Virus record (IMG/VR): IMGVR_UViG_3300030385_001948 | Span: 1 to 21,451 of that record | Source: a virus | Length of the DNA: 21,451 bases | Strand: one strand, 5' to 3' | Shown here: positions 7,459 to 12,188 of the stretch, piece by piece | Layout of the letters: each line of letters begins with the position of its first letter | How positions within the stretch are numbered: position 1 is the first letter of the stretch | Notes under the pieces: generated by a model | The model's database searches: none | What the model was told of the DNA's origin: nothing | Seen by the model: the letters and a program-made list of their open reading frames with translations, nothing else | Translations under genes and position numbers: made by a program

Positions 7459-7482
7459 GGGGGGACCGGCCAAAGTCCCCCC
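7459..7482. repeat. Perfect 8-bp inverted repeat in a 172-bp gap
   Basis: GGGGGGAC (7459-7466) and GTCCCCCC (7475-7482) form a perfect stem with an 8-nt loop. It sits in the only sizeable non-coding gap of the leftward operon (7406-7577). No T-run follows on either strand, so it is not a standard intrinsic terminator. It could be an attenuator, an RNA-processing site or an mRNA-stabilising hairpin. I see no good gene or promoter in the rest of the gap. Confidence 0.5.
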
Positions 7483-7577
7483 GCGAGTCTTTCGGTGCAG
7501 TCGGCCTTTCTTCGTCTGGTTGCGATGGATGCTTGGCGCATCGTCCGAACGCGACCGGAGCCGCGGCCGGCGATACG

Positions 7578-7805
7578 TCAGGCTTTGCGCGGCAGCCGCT
7601 TGAACTCCTGCCGGGCTCGCCACCGACGGGCCTGCCGGCTGTTGTTGACCTCGGGTTCGGGCTTCGGTGGCGGAGCGGCTTGTGGCTCTTCAGTGGCCTC
7701 CGCCAGCACGTCATCAGATCCCCGGTCCGCCTCCAGAAGGGCGTGCAACCGGCCGCTGGCGAGGAGCGAAGTGGCGATGGCGTAGGCTTGCCGGCGACTG
7801 TTCAT
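7578..7805 (-). CDS. Hypothetical basic protein, 75 aa
   Basis: The start at 7805 (MNSRRQAYAIATSLLASGRL) overlaps the upstream stop as TGATG. The N-terminal 30 residues are helical, followed by an acidic/Pro-rich linker (EEPQAAPPPKPEPEV) and a strongly basic tail (RQARRWRARQEFKRLPRKA). Such a tail suggests nucleic-acid or ribosome contact, but no family is recognised. Confidence 0.55.
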   Translation of the reverse strand: MNSRRQAYAIATSLLASGRLHALLEADRGSDDVLAEATEEPQAAPPPKPEPEVNNSRQARRWRARQEFKRLPRKA

Positions 7806-8005
7806 CACTCCCTCCCGTCTCTGCTCGCCACCATGTGCTCGACGAGGGCGGCGCGCTCGGTGGGGCATCCGACGTAGGCGGCTGCCGCATGGGACAGGGC
7901 TATGTCCCTGGTTACGCCGTGAAAGTCGCGCATGAGGCGGTCCGCGTGGCGCTCAATTGCCGTCACCCCCGCATCCCGCAGGATCTCGTCCACAGTGCGC
8001 GCCAT
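7805..8005 (-). CDS. Hypothetical protein, 66 aa, probable paralog of 8589-8789
   Basis: MARTVDEILRDAGVTAIERH start, with a C-terminal motif ERAALVEHMVASRD. The 66-aa protein at 8589-8789 begins similarly (MPRHLSTVLDAAGLSTQEL) and ends EHAALVSLMVEQRD; 9 of 14 residues match in this last motif and several match at the N-terminus. Equal length, same operon and shared motif point to divergent paralogs. Predicted all-helical. Coupled by TGATG at both ends. Function unknown. Confidence 0.6.
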   Translation of the reverse strand: MARTVDEILRDAGVTAIERHADRLMRDFHGVTRDIALSHAAAAYVGCPTERAALVEHMVASRDGRE

Positions 8006-8328
8006 CAGGGCGTACCGGTGGCGAGCATTAGGCCCAGCGTCTCGGGGTGCGCCTTTGCGTCAGCCAACCCGCGGTCGTAGCCCTTCTGCTCGGCAGCGCG
8101 TTCTTTGGCGGCATGTTCGGCGCCCAGCCGATAGAATGTGGTCGATGCCGCGTCGGTCTCCGACAGGAAGGAGGCAAGCTGGCGCTCGACCTCGCGATAC
8201 CGTTCCGCCGTCACGCCGCAGATCGGGTCTTCACACTCGACCGTGCCGAAGTGCTCGCGAGCGGCGTCCTCGTCAGTGAAAACCTCGTCGCAATGGAAAC
8301 AGCGCCAGGGTCCGGGCTTGTGTGCCAT
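8005..8328 (-). CDS. Small zinc-finger-like protein, 107 aa
   Basis: The start at 8328 is set by a near-consensus ribosome site (TAGGAGGTGAGG directly before ATG), the strongest in the left arm, so this gene is probably well expressed. The N-terminus WRCFHCDEVFTDEDAAREHF has a C2H2-finger-like Cys-x2-Cys with a downstream His, and two more Cys follow (ECEDPIC). The rest is helical (YREVERQLASFL, EHAAKERAAEQKGYDRGLAD). Similar small proteins occur in alphaproteobacterial prophages. No function known. Confidence 0.65.
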   Translation of the reverse strand: MAHKPGPWRCFHCDEVFTDEDAAREHFGTVECEDPICGVTAERYREVERQLASFLSETDAASTTFYRLGAEHAAKERAAEQKGYDRGLADAKAHPETLGLMLATGTP

Positions 8329-8337
8329 CCTCACCTC

Positions 8338-8589
8338 CTACGCCGCGCGCTTGGATGCGGCGGCTTCTGCGTGCGATGCCGCTCCGTATGCGATGTCGAA
8401 GGACGCCCGCGCCGCGACGTAGGCCTTCTGCGCCTTCCGCCGGTCGTAGGGCGAGACGGACGCGGGATCGGTCAACGCGCGCTCGTAGGTCACCTCGACA
8501 TCGACCAGCTTGCGGTGCCGTTGCTCGGCAACTTCCGCCAACGACCGGAGATGCAGGTCCAGGTACGGGCTGTTCGGGAGATCGCCCAT
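8338..8589 (-). CDS. Hypothetical helical protein, 83 aa
   Basis: Begins MGDLPNSPYLDLHLRSLAEV. Almost wholly alpha-helical and Ala/Arg/Glu-rich (VDVEVTYERALTDPASVSPY, ARASFDIAYGAASHAEAAAS). The start overlaps the next upstream stop as TGATG. After its stop come 9 bases holding the strong ribosome site for the following gene. No recognised domain. Confidence 0.6.
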   Translation of the reverse strand: MGDLPNSPYLDLHLRSLAEVAEQRHRKLVDVEVTYERALTDPASVSPYDRRKAQKAYVAARASFDIAYGAASHAEAAASKRAA

Positions 8590-8789
8590 CAGTACGCATC
8601 CCTCTGCTCGACCATGAGGCTCACCAGAGCAGCATGCTCGGCAGGGTCGGTGGTCAGGCCGGACGCGACCATCTCGGCGGCACGCTCAAACCCATCGGGG
8701 TTCACGGCAGCCTCGATGCGGGCCTTCGCGCAAAGCTCCTGCGTGGACAGCCCGGCGGCGTCGAGAACGGTGGAAAGGTGACGAGGCAT
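8589..8789 (-). CDS. Hypothetical protein, 66 aa, probable paralog of 7805-8005
   Basis: MPRHLSTVLDAAGLSTQELC start, ending EHAALVSLMVEQRDAY. It has its own ribosome site (GGAGAG about 6 nt before the ATG), since 18 bp separate it from the upstream gene. Similarity to the product of 7805-8005 is clear in the C-terminal motif (AALV-x2-MV-x2-RD) and weaker elsewhere. Predicted helical. Function unknown. Confidence 0.6.
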   Translation of the reverse strand: MPRHLSTVLDAAGLSTQELCAKARIEAAVNPDGFERAAEMVASGLTTDPAEHAALVSLMVEQRDAY

Positions 8790-8807
8790 ATCGCTCTCCG
8801 TGGTGGG

Positions 8808-9026
8808 TTAGGCGGCGCGAATGGCGGCCATGCGCTTCGCCCGGCGCGGCTCAGACAGCGGCAGGAACCGCCAGCCCTTCGTCGCGTGGAACCAGCACTC
8901 GCGGTCGCCAAACTCGACGACGCGCAACGCGGACCGGCGCATCGTCCCCTTGGCCTCGGATGCGACCGGCTTGTCGGAGCGCTTCATGCCGGCGCGGCGG
9001 ATCTTGCGGGCGGTGATGGTGTTCAT
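8808..9026 (-). CDS. First gene of the leftward operon, basic protein, 72 aa
   Basis: The start at 9026 (MNTITARKIRRAGMKRSDKP) has a good ribosome site (GGAGAG, 6 nt before the ATG). An upstream in-frame ATG at 9059 would overlap the predicted promoter -10 element and is rejected. The protein is basic, with EFGDRECWFHATKGWRFLPL in the middle and a basic Ala-rich end. It is the first product from the leftward promoter, the position of N- or Cro-type regulators in lambda. Its basic charge would fit RNA or DNA binding, but no family is recognised. Confidence 0.65.
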   Translation of the reverse strand: MNTITARKIRRAGMKRSDKPVASEAKGTMRRSALRVVEFGDRECWFHATKGWRFLPLSEPRRAKRMAAIRAA

Positions 9027-9055
9027 GGCGGCTCTCCGTGTGGCTGGTACGGAGA

Positions 9056-9085
9056 ACAATATTCAAGCCGCTTGAATTTGTCCAA
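9056..9085 (-). promoter_or_regulatory. Leftward early promoter (PL-like)
   Basis: On the minus strand, TTGGAC (9080-9085) and TATTGT (9056-9061) are separated by 18 bp that contain the palindromic operator. Predicted transcription start is about 9048-9049, giving a leader of roughly 22 nt with a ribosome site before the ATG at 9026. The layout mirrors the rightward promoter at 10529-10558, so both early promoters should be shut by the same repressor. Confidence 0.75.
9061..9077. promoter_or_regulatory. Left operator 1
   Basis: Perfect 17-bp palindrome ATTCAAG-CCG-CTTGAAT lying inside the spacer of the leftward promoter. The same half-site recurs at 9093-9107, 10519-10533 and 10537-10553, all in the two control regions of the switch. 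Binding by the repressor at 10162-10476, and probably by Cro, is inferred from position. Confidence 0.8.
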
Positions 9086-9092
9086 CAAAAAA

Positions 9093-9107
9093 TTCAGGTG
9101 GCTTGAA
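9093..9107. promoter_or_regulatory. Left operator 2
   Basis: TTCAGG-TGG-CTTGAA has one mismatch in the left arm relative to the TTCAAG-N3-CTTGAA consensus. Its centre is 31 bp (about three helical turns) from left operator 1. It could help repress the leftward promoter cooperatively or control the rightward gene starting near 9178. I see no convincing rightward promoter around it. Confidence 0.65.
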
Positions 9108-9177
9108 CGTGTCTTTTCGCTATATGCCGTTGACGGCTCGCGCAGGCGGGCTCGACGCAATGGCGGAGCGATACGCG

Positions 9178-10293
9178 ATGGTGACGAGGGCGGAGCGCGA
9201 TCAGATCCTGCTGTCTGCATGGCAGCGCGGGCTAACAGTCAAGCAGGCGGCCAAAGAGACGGGCATGGCGCTCGTGACGGTTCGGAGCTTCGAGGCGCGC
9301 CACGGCTGCGCATTCATCGCAGAGACGGCGCGAGCCGAAAAAATGGCCGCGCGTCTGCGCGAGGCGCTGGCGCAAGGCGTGACGGTCGCGGCCGCCGTCC
9401 GTGAGCTTGGGATTTCGCGGCGGGATATCGCAGTCTTCGAGGCCAGATCCGGCCTATCCTTGCCGAGGGCGCGCCGCGGCGTTTCGGCCGATCACCCGTC
9501 TGTCCGCGCAAGGCACGCTGAGAACGCAGAGCGGATTCCGCGGATGGAGGCGCTGTATCGCGCCGGGTACTCGTTGGAAACGATCGCCGCCGACTACGGC
9601 ATCTCGCGCGAGCGCGTCCGCCAGCTGCTCAAGAAATACACTGAGACAACCCGTCGGGATGGCGGGGTGGCCGTGCAGGCTGCCGTTCGTGCCGCTCGGG
9701 TGCGAGCCAGCCGCGAGGCAGCCTGCCTACGGCGCTATGGGTGCACGGTCGATCAGATGAAGGAGATTCGCCGTATCGGCGGCGGGACAAACCGGATCGT
9801 CCGGACCTACCAGAGTCAGCGCGGCAACGCGAAGACGCGCGGGATCGAGTGGCGCATGACGTTCTGGGAGTGGTGGACCATTTGGCAGCAGTCAGGCCAC
9901 TGGCAGAGGCGCGGGCGCGGCCAGGGGTACGTCATGTGCCGTCAGGGAGACGAAGGCCCGTATGCGGTCGGGAACGTATTCATCGCGACCGCTGCCGAAA
10001 ACTCATCCAATCAGAGAGGGCGTAAGTCGGATCTGCCAATGGGCGTAACCGCGACTAAGAGCGGCCGGTTTGCTGCGCACAGGATGATCGGCGGCAGGGT
10101 GCGGGGCCTGGGGACGCACGACACGCCAGCCCAGGCGCACGCGGCGTACCTGATGGCGGGGTCAGGCAACCCGGCTGGTGGCGGCGGCAACCTTCGGGAT
10201 CTTCGCCCTGATCTTCTCGACAAGCCCCGCAGACAGAGAGCTGGCGTCGCCTCGGTAGATCCAGTCCAGCGTCAAGCCGTGCCCATCGCATAG
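9178..10293 (+). CDS. Triple-HTH / HNH-like / AP2 fusion protein, 371 aa
   Basis: The start at 9178 has GGAG 9 nt upstream; ATGs at 9124 and 9160 are alternatives. Residues about 18-45 and 67-95 hold two similar HTH-like repeats (LTVKQAAKETGMALVTVRSF, ELGISRRDIAVFEARSG). Residues about 131-154 (SLETIAADYGISRERVRQLL) match a sigma-70 region-4-type HTH. Residues about 211-277 resemble an HNH-like module of phage nucleases (NAKTRGIEWRMTF, GDEGPYAVGNVFI, AAENSSNQRG). Residues about 286-328 (MGVTATKSGRFAAHRMIGG and onward) look like an AP2 DNA-binding domain. The last about 43 codons run antisense to the 3' end of the repressor gene. Probably a homing-type nuclease with extra DNA-binding domains, or a regulator derived from one. 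Confidence 0.75.
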   Translation: MVTRAERDQILLSAWQRGLTVKQAAKETGMALVTVRSFEARHGCAFIAETARAEKMAARLREALAQGVTVAAAVRELGISRRDIAVFEARSGLSLPRARRGVSADHPSVRARHAENAERIPRMEALYRAGYSLETIAADYGISRERVRQLLKKYTETTRRDGGVAVQAAVRAARVRASREAACLRRYGCTVDQMKEIRRIGGGTNRIVRTYQSQRGNAKTRGIEWRMTFWEWWTIWQQSGHWQRRGRGQGYVMCRQGDEGPYAVGNVFIATAAENSSNQRGRKSDLPMGVTATKSGRFAAHRMIGGRVRGLGTHDTPAQAHAAYLMAGSGNPAGGGGNLRDLRPDLLDKPRRQRAGVASVDPVQRQAVPIA

Positions 10294-10476
10294 CGCTTGC
10301 GCGCCGTCGATGTCCGGACGCCCCTTGGCTCGCTCCCACTGGTTATATGCGTTCGGCGCCACCCCTGCGGCTCCGGCGAACGCATTTTGCCGCATCCCGA
10401 GCGCTAGGCGCGTGACGCGGAGCCGTTCGGCTATCGCGTCAATCGATCTCGGGGCTGCGTGCTTGATGAGTTCCAT
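10162..10476 (-). CDS. XRE-family phage repressor (CI-like), 104 aa
   Basis: A classical XRE helix-turn-helix spans about residues 15-60 (RLRVTRLALGMRQNAFAGAA, then GVAPNAYNQWERAKGRPDID), followed by ALCDGHGLTLDWIYRGD, typical of this family. The protein then ends; there is no LexA/S24 protease or dimerisation domain as in lambda CI. It lies on the minus strand between the two operator regions and divergent from cro, so a lysogeny-repressor role is likely. The ATG at 10476 fits the domain start, but no ribosome site is visible; a GTG at 10500 is possible. Its 3' end overlaps the convergent gene by about 130 bp. Confidence 0.85.
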   Translation of the reverse strand: MELIKHAAPRSIDAIAERLRVTRLALGMRQNAFAGAAGVAPNAYNQWERAKGRPDIDGAQALCDGHGLTLDWIYRGDASSLSAGLVEKIRAKIPKVAAATSRVA

Positions 10477-10518
10477 GCGCAGGAGTGTGCCCCAACGCAC
10501 AGCGGGAGTCAGTTCAGG

Positions 10519-10533
10519 TTCAAGCTGCTTGAC
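10519..10533. promoter_or_regulatory. Right operator 1
   Basis: TTCAAG-CTG-CTTGAC, one base off a perfect palindrome. It overlaps the -35 element (10529-10534) of the rightward promoter. Its centre is 19 bp, about two helical turns, from right operator 2, which suits cooperative binding of two repressor dimers. Confidence 0.75.
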
Positions 10534-10558
10534 TTCATTCAAGTGGCTTGAATATACT
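10529..10558 (+). promoter_or_regulatory. Rightward early promoter (PR-like), drives cro
   Basis: TTGACT (10529-10534) and TATACT (10553-10558) with an 18-bp spacer make a strong sigma70-type promoter. The spacer is filled by a right operator. The expected start point 7 nt past the -10 is position 10565, exactly the A of the cro ATG, so the cro message is predicted to be leaderless. Confidence 0.8.
10537..10553. promoter_or_regulatory. Right operator 2
   Basis: Perfect 17-bp palindrome ATTCAAG-TGG-CTTGAAT lying between the -35 and -10 of the rightward promoter. It has the same arms as left operator 1 and the same placement relative to the promoter, so occupancy should block RNA polymerase directly. 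Confidence 0.8.
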
Positions 10559-10564
10559 CGGGAC

Positions 10565-10771
10565 ATGGACGTTTCAGCGATCATCGCCGCGCTCGGCGGC
10601 AACAAGGCAGTAGCCGATCTTTTTGGCGTGCTGCCTTCGGCCGTCAGCAACTGGAAGGCCGCGGGCAGGTTCCCCGACCGGCTGCACCTTCGCGTTTTCT
10701 TGGAATGCCAGTCGCGTGGCGTTTCGGTCCCACCGGAACTGTTGTCGACGACCAGTCGCAACGCGGCGTGA
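10565..10771 (+). CDS. cro: Cro-like / YdaS-type HTH protein, 68 aa
   Basis: A small HTH protein starting MDVSAIIAALGGNKAVADLF. GGNKAVADLFGVLPSAVSNWKAAGRFP matches the Cro/YdaS (CopB/DicB-type) pattern of a helix-turn-helix reading operator DNA, followed by PDRLHLRVFLECQSRGV. It is transcribed divergently from the repressor, immediately downstream of the right operators, the position of lambda cro. It probably represses the repressor gene and commits to lytic growth. The expected transcription start coincides with the ATG. Confidence 0.85.
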   Translation: MDVSAIIAALGGNKAVADLFGVLPSAVSNWKAAGRFPDRLHLRVFLECQSRGVSVPPELLSTTSRNAA

Positions 10772-10811
10772 GGTGATGCGGTCTGATGGCGGGCTTTCGG
10801 CTGCATCCTGC

Positions 10812-10855
10812 ACCCCTTGGATGTTCGGCCGGGAGCCCGGCGGAACCCAAAGGGT
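10812..10855 (+). ncRNA. Long stem-loop downstream of cro (44 nt)
   Basis: Arms pair as follows: 10812-10820 (ACCCCTTGG) with 10847-10855 (CCAAAGGGT, one mismatch); 10823-10826 (GTTC) with 10843-10846 (GAAC); 10828-10833 (GCCGGG) with 10836-10841 (CCCGGC). Only an AT bulge and a G-G mismatch interrupt it. No T-run follows. It sits in the non-coding gap 10772-10952 between cro and the next gene, where lambda has a terminator and antitermination sites. A 10-bp palindrome TGTCCGGACA (10910-10919) lies further along the gap. Function is inferred only from position and pairing. Confidence 0.45.
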
Positions 10856-10952
10856 GTACCCCGAACGGACATACGCGCAAGGCCGAATGCCGCTTTTGTG
10901 ACCGAAATGTGTCCGGACAGTTTGCCCTCTCAAACCTTTCAGGGGCTTAGCC

Positions 10953-11036
10953 ATGACCACCGTCATCGTCGTCTGGATCGCCCTCGCTGTTCTCGGCGTG
11001 GTCATGCTGGCCACCGGCACGAGCGAGGACCGGTAG
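10953..11036 (+). CDS. 27-aa membrane microprotein
   Basis: MTTVIVVWIALAVLGVVMLA followed by TGTSEDR and a stop. Nearly the whole peptide is one transmembrane helix with a short polar end. AGGGG lies about 7 nt before the ATG. The TAG is immediately followed by the ATG of the next membrane protein, so the two are probably co-translated. Comparable tiny membrane peptides occur in early phage regions, but the function is unknown. Confidence 0.5.
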   Translation: MTTVIVVWIALAVLGVVMLATGTSEDR

Positions 11037-11249
11037 ATGGCCTGGACCGCAGCCGCTCTCGCCTTCTTCGCCGTGTGTGCCGCGCTCGTTCTGTGCGTGC
11101 TGCTGGTGCGTCATCTGGAGCGCACGCGGGCCGGTGTGGACGAGGACTTCAGCATCTTCCGTCCCTACGCCAAGGCCCCGGAGAGCGACGCTGACGAGCG
11201 GGCCAATGTGGCGAAGCGCATCGCTCTCAACGCCAAGCGCGGGACCTGA
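11037..11249 (+). CDS. Small membrane protein, 70 aa
   Basis: A predicted N-terminal transmembrane helix at about residues 3-25 (TAAALAFFAVCAALVLCVLL) is followed by a charged soluble tail (RHLERTRAGVDEDFSIFRPY, DADERANVAKR). The tail after the helix is rich in Arg/Lys and should face the cytoplasm. A ribosome site (GAGGA) lies within the end of the 27-aa gene. Possible roles include superinfection exclusion; nothing in the sequence decides. Confidence 0.6.
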   Translation: MAWTAAALAFFAVCAALVLCVLLVRHLERTRAGVDEDFSIFRPYAKAPESDADERANVAKRIALNAKRGT

Positions 11250-11252
11250 TCG

Positions 11253-11468
11253 ATGGGGCCGCTCTCCGCAATCCAGGATATCGAGATGCGCGCTGCCGCT
11301 GCCGACGATGCTCGTCGCACCTCTCGCGCCATCCGCACCGACCCGACCCCCGGCTATCTCGCCGACGTGTGCAACGCGCTTGCCGATGCCGAGGCGTTCT
11401 GCCGCCGGGCGTCTGACAAGCCCGCCGCGCCGCGCGATCCGCTGATGGAGTTTCGCACCCAATGGTAA
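11253..11468 (+). CDS. Hypothetical protein, 71 aa
   Basis: MGPLSAIQDIEMRAAAADDA start; helical, Ala/Arg/Asp-rich, with GYLADVCNALADAEAFCRRA in the middle and a TRQ/W-like end (EFRTQW). It starts 3 bp after the preceding stop and its last 7 bp overlap the next gene. No recognised family. Confidence 0.55.
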   Translation: MGPLSAIQDIEMRAAAADDARRTSRAIRTDPTPGYLADVCNALADAEAFCRRASDKPAAPRDPLMEFRTQW

Positions 11469-11617
11469 GCCCCCCCGTCTCCTTGGAAGGCAATGTGCGC
11501 CGCCCTGCGCCGGCATCGTGTGAGACGGCTCACACCGATCCGAAAGTGCAGGAACGCCTTACGGAGTACGCCCTCCGCATCTCCCACTGGCTCGACACGC
11601 GAGAGGGCGAGCGATGA
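11462..11617 (+). CDS. Hypothetical protein, 51 aa
   Basis: Starts MVSPPVSLEGNVRRPAPASC and ends YALRISHWLDTREGER. The start overlaps the previous gene and the stop overlaps the next ATG as ATGA (11614-11617), supporting a coupled small gene. Its last codons (DTREGE) are encoded in a 19-bp block that recurs at 12167-12185. No domain recognised. Confidence 0.5.
   Translation: MVSPPVSLEGNVRRPAPASCETAHTDPKVQERLTEYALRISHWLDTREGER
11593..11611 (+). repeat. 19-bp direct repeat, copy 1
   Basis: CGACACGCGAGAGGGCGAG is present here and again, identically, at 12167-12185. In both places it lies just before a start codon and supplies the GAGAGG ribosome site: here for the HNH gene at 11614, there for the methylase gene at 12189. 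The two copies flank the HNH gene. Confidence 0.75.
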
Positions 11618-12156
11618 GCCGCCCCGCCGGGGACCGATGGACTTGCGAGCAGTGCGGGCAGGCCTTCAGCCGGCATAAGTCCGGCGGCCGCCCGATCCGC
11701 TTCTGTCGGCTTTCCTGCTACCACGCATGGCGCGCCGACGCGAACCTGACGGCGGGGCAATTTGTCACCGGGCTCATCCCCTGGAACAAAGGCGTCAAGG
11801 GCCTGCGCCTGAGCCCCGCGACGGAATGGAAGAAGGGCCAGCGCGGCCGCAACTGGATGCCAGTGGGCTCCGAGACGGTCCGAACGTGCAAAGGCGGTCA
11901 CCGCCGCGCGTTCGTAAAGCTGGCCGAGCCGAACGTCTGGCGTGAGCGCGCCATTGTCGTTTGGGAAGCGGTGAACGGCCCGCTGCCCGAGGGGATGGTC
12001 GTCCACCACGAAGACCGCGATCCGCTGAACGACGATCTGGGCAACCTCACTGCGCTGACACGCGCGGAGCACCTTGCCGAGCATCGCAACGAGTTTCGCC
12101 GCGAGCCCCCGAAGAAGGCGGTCCAGCTTGGCCTGCCCACGGGGGGCGCAGCATGA
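11614..12156 (+). CDS. HNH endonuclease with N-terminal zinc ribbon, 180 aa
   Basis: An N-terminal zinc ribbon (C11-x2-C14 and C31-x3-C35, WTCEQCGQAF and RFCRLSCYHAW) precedes a basic linker. The C-terminal nuclease domain (about 105-160) has VVWEAVNGPLPEGMVVHHED, with the His pair at 131-132, N144 in LGNLTALT and H153/H157. This is the HNH_3-type of phage and homing nucleases. It is flanked by the two 19-bp repeats, as if inserted between them. Coupled to the previous gene by ATGA. Confidence 0.9.
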   Translation: MSRPAGDRWTCEQCGQAFSRHKSGGRPIRFCRLSCYHAWRADANLTAGQFVTGLIPWNKGVKGLRLSPATEWKKGQRGRNWMPVGSETVRTCKGGHRRAFVKLAEPNVWRERAIVVWEAVNGPLPEGMVVHHEDRDPLNDDLGNLTALTRAEHLAEHRNEFRREPPKKAVQLGLPTGGAA

Positions 12157-12188
12157 GCGGAAGTCCCGACACGCGAGAGGGCGAGTAG
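12153..12188 (+). CDS. 11-aa minicistron (MSGSPDTREGE)
   Basis: An ATG overlapping the HNH stop (ATGA) opens an 11-codon frame that ends in TAG immediately before the methylase ATG. Its last six residues (DTREGE) copy the near C-terminus of the 51-aa protein ahead of the HNH gene. It may serve to carry ribosomes to the methylase start, or be a relic of the duplicated gene end. A functional peptide is unlikely. Confidence 0.35.
   Translation: MSGSPDTREGE
12167..12185 (+). repeat. 19-bp direct repeat, copy 2
   Basis: Identical to 11593-11611. It forms the 3' part of the 11-codon minicistron and the ribosome site of the methylase gene. Together the copies look like the footprint of a short duplication around the HNH gene. 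Confidence 0.75.

Noticed and set aside
7402-7623. Minus-strand frame filling the 7406-7577 gap and ending with an ATGA overlap
   Set aside because: Its only ATG lies inside the preceding gene, the product is low-quality (Arg/Ser-rich start), and it would translate through the 8-bp hairpin. The overlap alone is not enough.
9103-9177. Longer N-terminus of the fusion protein from TTG 9103 or ATG 9124
   Set aside because: TTG 9103 lies inside left operator 2 and neither start has a ribosome site. 9178 has GGAG at a good distance.
10310-10564. Plus-strand extension of the cro frame upstream to 10310
   Set aside because: It runs antisense through the repressor gene and across the operators and promoter. 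The ATG at 10565 fits the HTH domain start.
10860-10900. Possible terminator with GGC-CGAAT-GCC then TTTT
   Set aside because: The stem is only 3 bp and the T-run is 4 bases. Too weak to call.
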